A stretch of 64,000 nt of DNA from Nageia nagi (GCA_050084985.1 JBITNC010000001.1:31930001-31994000), one strand, 5' to 3'. Positions 47,731 to 59,265 are shown, counted from the stretch's first letter. A program made the numbers and translations. The notes: a model not told the origin generated them from the sequence alone.

Positions 47731-50700
47731 ATGGCAGAAGAAGGGAGGCTGAAGGTGGAAAGGTTTAATGGGCAAGGCTTTCAATTTTGGAAAATGCAAA
47801 TGGAAGACTACCTCTACCAAAAGGATCTCTATCTACCTCTAGAAGAGAAGAGTAAGAAACTTACTTCTATGAGTGATGAAGAGTGGAATCTCTTGGATAG
47901 AAAGGCTTTGGGTGCTGTAAGACTTTGTTTAAGTTCTAGTGTAGCTTTCAATATTTCCAATGAAAAGACCACTAAAGGTGTAATGGATAAGCTTGCTAAA
48001 TTGTATGAAAAACCATCTACCTCTAACAAAGTATACTTAATGAAAAAATTGTTTAACATGAAGATGAATGAAGGTAGTTCAGTTCAGGACCATGTTAATG
48101 AGTTCAATACAATCACAAATCAATTGACTTCAGTAAGTTTAGAATTTGAAGATGAAGTAAGGGCCTTGTTAATTCTATGTTCACTTCCGGATAGTTGGAA
48201 TAGCTTTGTTATGGCTGTTAGCAATTCTTCTTCTAATGCAAAATTGGTCTGTGATGAAGTTGTTGGAACAATTCTTAGTGAGGACATGAGGAGAAAGTCC
48301 ATGGGAGAATGCTCCAATGCTGCTCTCACAGTAGAGGCAGGAGGAAGACCAAAGGAAAGAAGGAGAAGCAAGTCAAGAAGCAAATCACAAGGAAGGTCGA
48401 AATCACAAGGTAAAACAAAATTGGAATGTTGGTATTGTGGTAAAAAGGGTCACATTAAAAAGGATTGTTGGAATAGAAAAGGTAAAGAATGTGATAGTAG
48501 TAATAATGAAAGCACAAGTAATCAAGAGGTTAATATGGTTGGTGAATTAATCCAAGATGCTTTAATCATGTCTAACGAAAAGAACAATGATTATTGGGTT
48601 CTTGATTCGGGTGCTTCATATCATGCTACTCCACATAAGGACTTCTTTTCTAATTACACACATGGTGATTTTGGTCAAGTGTTATTAGGTAATGAACATC
48701 CATGTAAAATTGTTGGTATGGGCAATATAACAATGAAATTACCTAATGGAACACAATGGACTCTTAATGAAGCAAGACACATTCCGGATCTTAAAAGGAA
48801 TCTCATATCAATAAGTAAATTGGATAAGGAGGGCTATGTGATGACATTCGGGGATGGTAATTGGAAAGTTTCTAAAGGTTCAATGGTATTTGCAAAGGGA
48901 AATTTGGTGGGGTCTCTTTATTTACTCACAAATGTCTTTGATTATTCATTGAATCTTGTTTCCTTTGGTAATGATACATCACTATGGCATAATAGACTTG
49001 GACATATGAGTGAAAAAGGAATGAAAATGTTACACACTAATGGTTCACTTCCAAATCTAAAAGAAATTGATTTAGGATTTTGTGAAGATTGTGTGTATGG
49101 TAAACAAAGAAAGTTAGATTTCTTAAAGTTGGCAATGAAAGGAAGAGTCACAAATTAGAGCTTGTTCATACAGATGTGTGGGGTCCTGCACAGGTTTGCT
49201 CACTTGGGGGCTCATCTTATTTTGTCACTTTTATTGATGATTGTACCAGGAAGACATGGGTATTTTGTCTTAAAAAGAAATCTGATGTGTTTGAAACTTT
49301 TAAGAGGTGGAAGGCATTGGTTGAGAATGAAACTAATTCTAAGTTAAAATGTCTTAAGTCAGATAATGGTGGAGAATTTTGCAATAATGAGTTTGATTCA
49401 TTTTGTTCACACAATGGCATTAGAAGGATTAAGGTGGTTCCTAGAACTCCACAGGAAAATGGGGTTGCAGAGAGAATGAATAGGACTATCTTGGAAAGGG
49501 CTAGAAGTATGAGGATACATGTTGGGTTTCCTTTAAATCTTTGGACTGATGCTATTGACACTGTTGTTTACTTGATTAACAGGGGTCCATCTATGGCTTT
49601 AGATGGAGGCATTCCAGAGGAGATGTGGACAGGTAAAAAGGTGAATTACTCATTCTTGAGAGTCTTTGGTTGTGAGGCTTTTGCACATGTTGATAAAGAG
49701 AATAGAAATAAACTTGATACAAAATCACAAAAATGCTATCTTATTGGATATGGTGTTAATGATTTGGGATATAGGTTATGGGATGTTGATAACCATAAAA
49801 TCATTAGAAGTAGAGATGTTGTATTCAATGAGAATAGCATGTATAAAGACAGGTTGCAAAAGGTTGAGGAACCCAAGTTTGTATCTCTAGAAGATGTTGA
49901 TCAATATAAGGATCCTGATGATAATAATGTACCTCCACCACAAACACCTCAAACTTTGTCACTTAGAAGGTCCACAAGGATTAGAAATCCTCCTAAACGA
50001 TATTCTCCTGCTCTTTATCATATTCTTTATACTGATGGTGGTGAACCTGAATGTTTTGATGAAGCGATGCAGGGTGGTACACAGATTAAGTGGGAGCATG
50101 CTATGAAGGAGGAGATGGACTCCTTACTTAAGAATCAGACTTGGAGTTTGGTTGAGCTTCCAGAGGGTAAGAGGGCTATTACTAACAAATGGGTGTATAG
50201 GATAAAGGAGGATGCAGATGGGCGACAAAGGTACAAGGCGAGACTTGTGGTAAAAGGTTTCGAACAGAAAAAAGGTATTGATTATGATGAGATCTTTTCT
50301 CCAGTTGTTAAAATGACCTCGATTAGAGCAATATTGAGTCTTGTTGCTACTGAAAATTTGTTTCTTGAACAACTGGATGTAAAGACAGCTTTCCTTCATG
50401 GGGATTTGGAGGAGGATATTTATATGCATCAACCCGAAGGTTTTGAGGTCAAAGGTAAAGAAGGGTATGTATGTAAATTGGAAAAGAGTTTGTATGGCTT
50501 AAAACAAGCACCCAGGCAATGGTATTATAAGTTTGACACTTTCATGGTAACAAATGAATTTGTAAGATGTCAATCTGATCATTGTGTGTATATAAAAAGA
50601 ACAACAAATGGAAACTATGTAATCTTGCTTTTATATGTGGATGACATGTTGATAGCAGGACCTAGTATGCAGGATATTGTTGATCTTAAGGAAAAGTTGG

Positions 50701-51596
50701 CTAAAACATTTGAAATGAAAGATTTGGGTGAAGCTAATCAAATTCTTGGAATGAAAATAACAAGAGATAAACAAAACCACTCACTAAGACTAAGTCAAGA
50801 AGACTATATTGAAAAGGTTCTTAAATGGTTCAATATGAATAATGCAAAATCTGTAACTTTACCATTGGCAAAACATTTTAAACTCACCAAACATTTATGT
50901 CCTAAGACAGATAAGGAAAAGGAGTACATGACTAAGGTTCCTTATGCTTCAGCGGTTGGGAGTTTAATGTATGCAATGGTATGTACTAGACCAGATATAG
51001 CACAAGCAGTGGGAGTGGTTAGTAGATTCATGAATAATCCAGGAAAAGGGCATTGGGAAGCAGTTAAATGGATCCTTAGGTATTTAAGGGGTACTTCTCA
51101 TTACTCTTTATGTTTTGGTGGATCTAACTCTTGTCTGCAAGGTTATGTTGATTCTGACATGGCAGGTGATATAGATGGTGGGAGAAGCACTACAGGTTAT
51201 GTGTTTACCATTGGAGGTACAGCGGTTAGTTGGATTTCAAAACTCCAACAGGTTGTGGCTCTCTCCACTACTGAGGTAGAGTACGTGGCGATCACGGAGG
51301 CGAGTAAAGAGTTGATTTGGTTGAAGAGACTGATGGAGGAACTGGGAAAGGTGCAAGAGGATGCGAAGCTATGGAGTGATAGCCAGAGTGCTATCCATCT
51401 TGCAAAGAACTCAGCCTATCATTCGAGAACCAAGCATATCAAATTGAGGTACCACTTCATTAGGGCAGCGTTGGAGGATGGTTCAGTCAGTTTGGGGAAG
51501 ATTCACACATCACAAAATCCTGCAGACATGTTCACGAAAGTTGTTACAAAGGAGAAGTTGGGCTCTTGCTCAACTTGGATTGGTCTTAAGGAGTAA
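47731..51596 (+). CDS. Gag-Pol polyprotein of element F, one frameshift
   Basis: The start is ATG at 47731 (MAEEGRLKVERFNGQGF), giving Gag with an FWKMQMEDYL block. A CCHC knuckle CWYCGKKGHIKKDC begins at 48427 (about residue 233) and protease LDSGASYH is near 48602. Integrase follows with HNRLGHMSEKGM and CEDCVYGK (48990-49110), HTDVWGPA, KSDNGGEF and TPQENGVAERMNRT (49165-49490). RT has LDVKTAFLHGDLEEDIY and catalytic YVDD (50634-50645). RNase H has STTEVEYVA, SDSQSAIHLAKN and TKHIKLRYHFIR, ending at TAA 51594-51596. All catalytic residues looked for are present. A one-base shift near 49140 (stop at 49156-49158) between integrase zinc region and core is the only break seen. Translation would otherwise run about 1288 codons, normal for Copia. 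Confidence 0.93.
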
Positions 51597-51644
51597 AGGC
51601 CGAGATGAGGAGCTTTTGACCCTTGTTGCAGAGGAAGAAGTCTC

Positions 51645-51656
51645 CAAGTGGGAGAT
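51645..51656 (+). other. Polypurine tract of element F
   Basis: AAGTGGGAGAT directly before the TGTTAG start of the 3' LTR. Confidence 0.85.
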
Positions 51657-52261
51657 TGTTAGAAAAATGGAGACTAAGACAGAACCGACTAAGATGCCAG
51701 TAAATCTGAAGGATAGTTTTGTTTATAAAGCCAACCGGTATGCAGGGCAGTTTCTTTCTCATTTCAAACCAATTTTCAGTTGCCAAGGAGCCATGACACC
51801 TGTTCAGCAGTTGTAGAAGGGTTGGGGGTTACCTAACGACCTTCCTGATCCAACTTGGGTTTAAGTTGGGTTAGTTTGTACCTATAAATAAGAGGCTTGA
51901 GTTGAGGCATGTATGTAGTTGGAATATGTGTGTATGACTGTAATTTGACATCATTTGTGAGGTTGATTGTAATTGTTGAGAGAGAGATTGTAGTGGAGCT
52001 TTGTTGTAACTCCAAAGTGAAGGTTGTAGCAAGGTTATGCTACTGATGTATTGCTTGGAGGATTTGAATGCAAAAGGGTTGAAAGCTTCTTCGTGGATGT
52101 AGCCTACACTGGGTGAACCACGTTATCTCTTGTGTTTCTCTTGTGTGATTGATGTTTATGGATGTTTATTTTCAGTAGTATGCTTAATGTTGTTTCTTCT
52201 TTGCCAAAGACAATCTAAATTGTGAATGCTCTTGGTTATATGAACTCTTTAAATCCTAACA
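51657..52261 (+). repeat. 3' LTR of element F
   Basis: 605 bp. Differences from the 5' copy lie near 51688, 51740, 51828, 51951 and 52051, with one extra C near 52138. It is followed by CAAAA. Confidence 0.97.
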
Positions 52262-52456
52262 CAAAATCACCTAATCTTTTGTCATAGTTTGTAATTTGTT
52301 TATGCTTAGAGTCATTTGTATCATTTTGTTAAACCCATTTTTATTATTATCTATTACCTTTGAACATTATTAAAATTTGCTTTTCTTTGGAAAGGATAAG
52401 AATGATTATTTATTATTCCCCTAACCAAGATAAAGTTAATGTTCATATACATCCAT
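52262..52456. repeat. 192-bp tandem unit, second copy (element E)
   Basis: CAAAATCACCTAATCTTTTG to GTTAATGTTCATA again, more diverged in its middle (52300-52370). Its first bases are also the target duplication of F. Confidence 0.85.
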
Positions 52457-53079
52457 AGGTCACTAGTTTGTCATGTCAAGAAGTTTATTGTAAAATTGCC
52501 AAGTACAGAAGATGATGCATCTGATTCCGCAAAAATATAATAAAAATATGTCCTTAAATAACTTAACTTATTTAAACAACTATGTTATTCCACGTTATCA
52601 ATAACTTAAAGTAACTTAACTTATTAAAATTATAAATTAAATTTATTGTTTATAGCAACTATAATCGTACTTATTATTAACTTAGTTTTGAGATTAGTAA
52701 CATCATCAAACTAATTTGTTGATATATGTTATATATTTCATCATTATACATCATACATTCCATAATTATATATATGCATCATACATTTTGAAAATTAAAT
52801 CTATCATTAACATCTATTCATCATCAAGTAATTAAAAGACAATTATGATCTACATAACATCACATCATACCTATGTTATCATAAATCTATATATAGAATG
52901 AAAGATCATGCATCAAAAATCATACAAGTACCATAAATATCAAAGATCTATCTATCTATATATTTATTGTAACAGTCCATCAAAAGGTCATCATAACATC
53001 ATGAATCATAAAATAAACAAGGGTCCAATAACCTCATGAGCATATAAAAAATAACATCATGAAAAAGGGCATCCTCAAG
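52457..53079 (+). other. AT-rich non-coding part of element E
   Basis: No coding or clear repeat is seen apart from ATATAT- and CATCAT-rich stretches. Confidence 0.5.
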
Positions 53080-55060
53080 GACTACCCCAACCACTACCTT
53101 GTCTGCTACGACTACTCGGTCGCCTCCACCGTCTACTAGTCTCTCCGGTACCCTAACCTGGAGGAGTAGTGCCTACAGATCCTATAGGACTACCTAGATG
53201 CTGAGCTCCTTGTAACTCAGATGAACCAACAGCACCTAAGGAAGATGCCCATGGTGTACCACTCCTGCTAGGAAAACCTTGGGACCTCTGAGTCCTGCGT
53301 GGAGATCCAACTATGCCCTGTGCACTGCTACCTATCTGATATGCTAAGATATCTATAGGCATATAACTATCTAGATGTATAGGATAGTGAGCCCTCAGAG
53401 TAAAAGCTTAAACACCTGTTAGCCACATCTTTACTATACCACTATAAAAATCTTATTGCTGATAAATGCCATGATGGAAAATTAAAGAACCATACCCAGA
53501 AGTAGATGTTGCTCCTAATTGATGAGCCTAAGCTCCTTGTAAAAAGGAATAAGCCTCATCTCTCTCCTATCTGTATCTATCTCGCTCAGCCCTATACCTG
53601 TACATGCATTAGTTAGCCTATGCCAACTGGTATCTCAGCTCATAAATATCTCCTAGCAAAGTATCAATGCTAGGAACCTATGTAGTAGGAGCCTCCTCGA
53701 CTCCGCATGCAACCTCTAGGGTAGCTCCCTCCTCATCTACACCTAGCCTCCTCCTCAGAGCTAACTCCTAGGAGCATCTACCATAACCTCCTCATTGGTA
53801 GCCTCCTCTCCCATAGCCTCCACTCCTATAGGCTCCTGCCTACCTCTCCCCCTCTACTACTGCACCCAACTCCTCAACAACATCAAGCATATGAATGTGT
53901 CGACCCTCCAATTACAGGCCATCATCTCCCTCCTCCCACTAGGCCCTCAATGCCTCAGACACCCCAACATTATCCTCCCTGATGTCACCCTCTAATGATA
54001 ACTCCTCCTGAGTAGGATCAGGTTCTGCATAAACTAATGGTTGTATACCATCTGCTGAGATAGTGCCCTCACACTGATATGGCACTGATGGTGTAGCACA
54101 TCCTAAACTAAGCGAAACTGATGATGCACTCTCTCAAAATGAAAATACTCCAAAACATTGCTCAATGACCACTCAAAACACATGGCTATCGAATACCAGT
54201 AAGCTTACTACAACTCTCCCATATGGGATACAAACGATAAGGTCTGAATATCACTTGATCTGGAATCAAGTGACTAATCATGTGACGATAATAACTCACA
54301 TCTTGATGAACTCCATCTGATGGGTGAATATAAAAACCATCATGCCATTGAACTATGCCAACCTCATAATCTAGGTGGCTACCAAACCCAAGCATCGACA
54401 ATCCTAGAGGATGAGCCAAGCTATATGCTTCATAAGCCCATGCTGTAAGGTGATAGTAAATAATAAAGAGGCCCTATGCCCTTGAGAATAAAAGAATAGC
54501 TCTCTATAAATCTAAGCTAATATGTATGTGCCCAAGCATACACTATACCATGTTGTATCATATCTAAATAATGGGCAACAATGACCATGGAAACCTCCCA
54601 CTACCAGTATTAGGGAGAGCATGACACTGTACTAAACCCATCAAGTAGGAAAAATGGGATCACCCCTTGCTGATCCTCCATCCAATACTGGTAGTATGTA
54701 TGCCACCTAAAATAATCTAGAAATAATAGTATCAACTCGATCGCCCCATATAAATAAGAAATAGTAGGTAAAGCTCTTGTTCTATCCACCAAGGAAAATC
54801 ATCTGTCCATGAATGGGGAGTCTATACAATCTATGTATATCCTCCACTATGATAGTCATCTCCCCTATTGGAAATGAAAAGTACATGTCACTGCATCCCA
54901 TCTATCTAACAATGCAGCTAATAAAGATACTCCCAATGAATGCAACCCATGTGTGGACCACTCCAAAACCAATGGACCTAAAAAAGGTATGATTGCTGAC
55001 CTAGAAGATCTCTACCCTCCTGTAGAATCGAGGGATATCTACCTCGAGGCTTAAAGATGT
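53080..55060 (-). pseudogene. Antisense plant-mobile-domain (PMD) ORF in element E
   Basis: On the minus strand, opposite to gag-pol, 54790-54978 reads THGLHSLGVSLLAALLDRWD, then TCTFHFPIGEMTIIVEDIHR and LYRLPIHG. This is the hallmark start of the plant mobile domain (the MAIN/MAIL1, aminotransferase-like family), with its ERW-x(5)-THTFH-x-P-x-GE-x-T-x-T-x-ED pattern. Later blocks AYSLAHPLGL with QVIFRPYRLYPIW (54186-54440) and YFHFERVHHQFRL (54112-54165) match the middle and the VLRQFG-type end of the domain. A serine-, glycine- and proline-rich tail lies at 53153-53362. Shifts and stops (near 54785, 54700, 54185 and 54010) break it. PMDs are known in host genes and in transposons; here position and strand say element cargo. 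Confidence 0.7.
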
Positions 55061-56734
55061 CTCAAATTTTTGTAATAATAAAAAGTTAGCTTAAAAAAAA
55101 TGGCATTTCATACTAAAATGCTGTGTTTCTAATAGGTAAGACTCAATTCACAGCATTTCGCATTCCAAACATCGGTGACTTGATCATCCATTCGGCCTAG
55201 GTCACGACCGAGGCTGAATTATAAAAAATTTCATAAAAAATATAAATAAAAGCATGATTTACAAATTTTATCTGATAGAAATAATCAAAATAACTTTTAA
55301 ATGTCATTCAGTTTCAATTTTGAAATTTACAGGTTACATTACAAATTATAAACAAAAAATAGAAAAGAAAGTTATTTCAAAACCCTACCTCTTCCCAGAT
55401 AGGTTGAGAACGTCCAGTGGAACGTCTACTGGAGGCATGGTAATTGTAATGAATATCAACAGCTAGAAATCAACAAAATTGAACGAAAACTGGTTCTGGT
55501 AGATAATGAGAGTGATAGCTAAAAAGAAATGAATAAGAAAAAGTTAAAACTTTTTCTTTTTGAAACACCGTGACCTGAAGATGGATGCCAACGACTGTCA
55601 CTAAACACCGATGACTTGAATACGGATGTCAGCGATTGTCACTAAACATCGACGATTGGAAGTAAAACAACTAGTTTATGAATAGTCATAAGAATATTAA
55701 AAAAATTTCAAAATAACCTTAAATTGGTAAAAAAAATCAAAAAATGATAAAATCGTTGAGTCATTTACCACATGAGATCATCACGAAACCCATTCTGCTG
55801 GGTCAAAAGTAGAGAAAAATCAAAGATGACTTGTATATACAAAACAAGCTTCTTATCACATACTCGCTTCAGCATGCGAAGAAAAATAGAGTCTTGTCAT
55901 GCAACTATCATAAATAGCACACAGTATGGAGATAAACACAAGTGAAGTTTTGATATACAACATTACTATCTCAAAATTGTATACATCAAATAAGCTTACC
56001 ATCACATACTCCTTCAGTATGCAGAGACAAACTAGAGTCTTGTCATGCAACTACCATAAAACACATAGTATGGAGATTGACATAAGTATAATTTGATGTA
56101 TTACAATATCATTTTAGAATGTATCAATTGCAAAAGTCAAAAAAATCATATTCAGCCATGGCAAGGGCTATCCTCATGACAACACCAGATGATGAAATAT
56201 GTATAAATAACAAGTTTTGATTTAGAGAAGCTATAATTATATCCTACCAAAAGATCTTAAGTTTATATGAAAAAAATATTTTGATGAATTTTTAAAAATA
56301 TATCGTTAACATTTACAAATATTAAAGAAGATAAAATGTGATGTATCATTGTTACAGGAGATCATCTTGAAACCCATTGTCAGGACAAAGGACAACACCA
56401 TCAAAACTCATATACTAAAGAAGACTTATATGGTACATGTGCACTTGGACATGCAAAATGACATAATAGAAATGTCATGCAACTGTCACACAAGCTCAAC
56501 ATATCGTCATACCGAAAACAGTCACTTTTGAAGTACATGCAAATTTGTTTTCAAAACTACATCAAATGTTAAAAGAAAACACATTTTATCATAATTTGAT
56601 AAATCAAAATTTTGATTCATCTAATAAATTGATCAAAACTTATATAATAAAAAAGCAACAACAAACAACCAAGCAACAAAGCTTCTTATCCTACATTTTT
56701 GAAATCATCAACCGCATTTCTCGGTTGATAATTC
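55061..56734 (+). other. 3' untranslated part of element E
   Basis: No coding is recognised. 55565-55662 contains a tandem pair of about 44-bp units (AACACCGATGACTTG... GATGTCAGCGATTGTCACT), which carry the same ten-base motif as the leader and LTR. At 55850-56060, about 130-bp segments with CTTGTCATGCAACTA and ACACA(C)AGTATGGAGAT are repeated twice. Confidence 0.6.
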
Positions 56735-56748
56735 AAAAAGGGGCAAAA
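56735..56748 (+). other. Polypurine tract of element E
   Basis: AAAAAGGGGCAAAA directly precedes the TGTAGACACC start of the 3' LTR. Confidence 0.85.
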
Positions 56749-57590
56749 TGTAGACACCTAAAAATGTCTCTTTTTAACTAGTAAACATTGAAATAATCAT
56801 AACTCTTCGCAAAAATATAAAATAGGTTTAAAAACCATATTATTGGATAACTCCCATTGAGTACATGCAAAACAGGTGGTCACATGACTCTTTTTAGGTA
56901 AAATTGGCTATTTGGCAATCATTGTAATATTGTTACAAAATTGAAAACTAGTTGCCAGCAACCCAAAATAGTTGTCGGCATTTTGAGATGATCACTAGTG
57001 TCCACCTAGTAAATCGCCAGTGATTGTAACAGCCGAATAAGAAACCAAAATAGTGAGAGAAAGTTGAAATATTTCATTCTTCCAAGATGATGTGGATAGA
57101 GGGGTCAGTTACGACCTACGGTGGCTTTTCACTTCCCCTTACCAGCCTTGGAACATCTCACCCAAAATCTATAAATACAAGCCAATACAAAGCAATAGGG
57201 ACCCGATCTTAACCCAATTTTGAAGTAGGGTAATGCTACCAAAATCTTATGAGCTCATACCTTTTATTGTTTTATGTTAGCTTCAATTTAATACATGTCA
57301 TACATAGATGCTTTGATGTATTATCTTTTGCATGTGTGTAGGATTTACAGGTTTCCATATCAAGGAGAGAAGCAAGCAATCAAAAACAATGAAGATCTAA
57401 TACCTTCATTTTGGCAAATGGCATTTGTAAAAGTCCCTTCCAAGGGCAAATTGTAGTTTGAGCTGAAAATCAATATCAATTTATAATTACAACATTTCTA
57501 CCTATTTTACATAATTTGAGGTTCAGTAAAAATTTAAGAATAATTGTATTTTATGTTATTCTACATTCTAGCTCTATTTTCACTACAACA
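56749..57590 (+). repeat. 3' LTR of element E
   Basis: 842 bp. It contains about 70 bp (57069-57138, including GGATAGAGGGGTCAG) absent from the 5' LTR. It ends CTACAACA, then TTATG. Confidence 0.93.
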
Positions 57591-57595
57591 TTATG

Positions 57596-57867
57596 TGTCC
57601 CATAGAATCCCACTATGGTTATTGTTATTCCCTTACATTATTATTGTTATGTCGGCTAGTGTCCTTTCATTGTAGTGGCATCCCTTAGACTCCTATATAT
57701 TACTAAGGAGGTATTATCATTTGGATTGTCTATTGTTGTGTATTTGATGTGATGTAAAGGAGGTTTCCCCCTGAAGTGGCTTATTATTACTGATTTTATC
57801 TCTTATTCAAGGCGTTGAGCTCTTTCTCTCATGATTTTATGCCATTTTAGGAACTTTGTTCATAAAA
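57596..57867 (+). repeat. 3' LTR of element D, right piece
   Basis: TGTCCCATAGAATCCCACTA onward matches 28600-28896. It is followed by ATCAT at 57868-57872. Joined with 33972-34017 it makes the whole LTR. Confidence 0.9.
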
Positions 57868-57872
57868 ATCAT

Positions 57873-59128
57873 TATTTTGTAGGCTTGAACTAGTCCAAAG
57901 AGTGTGATTTTTCCTATTTGGAGGATTATATTGGATGATTTTATAAACCTCTTATATATCTATACATAATAAATTCTTTATTAAAGCCTCGATGTACTTT
58001 ACTTTCAATCATGAGTTCATTTTAAGATCCTCGAGAGCTTTTTTGAAGTAAATAAAGCATGCCAGAGTGAAATGATGATGTCATAGAAGAAAGGATAGTC
58101 ACATTTTTGGTAAAGACCGGTTCTAGAATAAAATGATGATGTCACAAAGGAAAAGATAGTCACAAAGGATAAGCTCAATTTTGGAAAAGACCAAGTTCCG
58201 AAGATGGTGAGGTCAGCAAGGGGTAATTGAAAAGCCAGAGTCATTGAATAAAGTGTTTCAGAATAAAATGATGATGTCACAGAGGAAAAGATAGTCACAT
58301 TTTTGGTAAAGATCGGGTTCCAGAGATGGTGAGGTCAGCAAGGGGTAATTGAAAAGTCAAAGTTAGTGAATAAAGCATACCAAAGTGAAATGATGATGTC
58401 ACATAAGAAAGGATAATCTCAATTTTGGAAGATGTTACCTTCCATGACCTTCTCAGTTTTGTAACATTCGAACAAGTGGCATATATAGATGATGATAGTT
58501 AGAAGTGGCTAGAATCTTGAGGCTATTTTTGTAACTATTCTATTTTCATTTTCTTGTAACTATTATTTTTTTAATATAAGTATATGAAAAATAAAGTGAA
58601 AAAGGGGTTGAAAGCCCTATTTTTGCTCTTTACATTTGTTCTTTAAGACTGGTAGTTTTTATCAATGATATGATATCATCTTGACCTTTCTTTGCTAGCA
58701 CTTGTAATTATTATTCTTAATTAGGTTACATGGTGGCAGCTTGGTGTGTTTCTTGGATGATAATTATGAGCTATTAGCATAACTGTGTCTACATACATGG
58801 TAGAGTAAAGCTGGGAAACTATTAGAGAGTGAGAGCTTGTACTGTAGCTGCTACACTAGATTCAGGCCAAGGTTTCACACCCTGTGAAAGCCCACATTGA
58901 ACTAGTGATTCACCTTTACTTTATATCTTGTTACCCTAAGCCCTTTGCTTAAATTCCTCACACTCTACTCCTTTTATTTTCTTTCTTGTTACTTCTCTTA
59001 TACCCAATAGATAAGGAACCAGCCTTCTCCAGAGATCAGACTGTCACCATAGTCTGTTCTTGATTTACTTTGGTTGAGATTGTCCATGGTGCATATATTA
59101 CACAATCCTAATCAATAGTATTTCTTTT
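57873..59128 (+). repeat. Flank and probable 5' LTR of element G, with tandem repeats
   Basis: 58040-58440 holds three to four imperfect units with ATGATGATGTCACA, GGTAAAGA(C/T)CGG and GATGGTGAGGTCAGCAAGG. A TATA-like ATATAAGTATATG lies near 58574. Because a primer-site-like sequence follows at 59129, most of this stretch is probably the LTR of G. Its partner is outside the window, so the start is not known. Confidence 0.45.
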
Positions 59129-59145
59129 TGGCATGCTCGGTGGGA
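59129..59145 (+). other. Primer-binding-site-like sequence of element G
   Basis: TGGCATGCTCGGTGGGA, placed about 130 bases before the Gag reading frame. The tRNA is not identified. Confidence 0.5.
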
Positions 59146-59265
59146 TGTGAAGAAACTTATTGGTGACTCTACTAAAGCACTATCTATGGTATGTATTAAA
59201 GCAGATTATTTGTAAATATCATATGTGCTTTTGAACCTTTTATTTTCTTTTGCAACCTAGAGTTT

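Larger units (their letters stand above)
47048..52261 (+). mobile_element. Element F: nearly intact Ty1/Copia retrotransposon (Tork/Tnt1-like), nested in E
   Basis: 5214 bp. The LTRs 47048-47651 and 51657-52261 differ by hand count at five positions and one indel. The target duplication is CAAAA (47043-47047 and 52262-52266). Primer site, gag, protease, integrase, RT, RNase H and polypurine tract are all present in Copia order. A single frameshift near 49140 breaks the polyprotein. The integrase and RT blocks look close to the Tork lineage that includes Tnt1. It is the youngest level of the nest. Confidence 0.96.
34018..57590 (+). mobile_element. Element E: giant Tat/Ogre-like Ty3/Gypsy retrotransposon with extra ORFs, nested in D
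   Basis: The LTRs are 34018-34786 and 56749-57590 (TGTAGACACC... to ...CTACAACA). TTATG flanks both sides (34013-34017, 57591-57595). The total is 23,573 bp, or about 18.4 kb without the Copia element F. Order: upstream coiled-coil ORF, gag, protease, G-patch-like linker, RT, RNase H, second RNase H, integrase, an unrecognised duplicated ORF, and an antisense plant-mobile-domain ORF. Size, an ORF before gag, and two RNase H domains are Ogre/Tat traits. The LTRs are clearly diverged and every ORF is broken. Confidence 0.93.
28554..57867 (+). mobile_element. Element D: chromodomain Ty3/Gypsy retrotransposon, 3' LTR split by element E
   Basis: The left LTR is 28554-28896. The right LTR is in two pieces, 33972-34017 and 57596-57867, separated by element E and its target duplication. 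The same five bases ATCAT flank the whole (28549-28553 and 57868-57872). Without the nested DNA, D is about 5.7 kb. The gag, protease, RT, integrase, chromodomain order marks it as a chromovirus. RNase H and the integrase zinc region are deleted, and the protease and RT active sites are altered, so it is dead. Confidence 0.9.

Noticed and set aside
49176-51596. Second independent gene in element F
   Set aside because: It starts inside the integrase and continues the upstream Gag-Pol after a single shift; not a separate gene.
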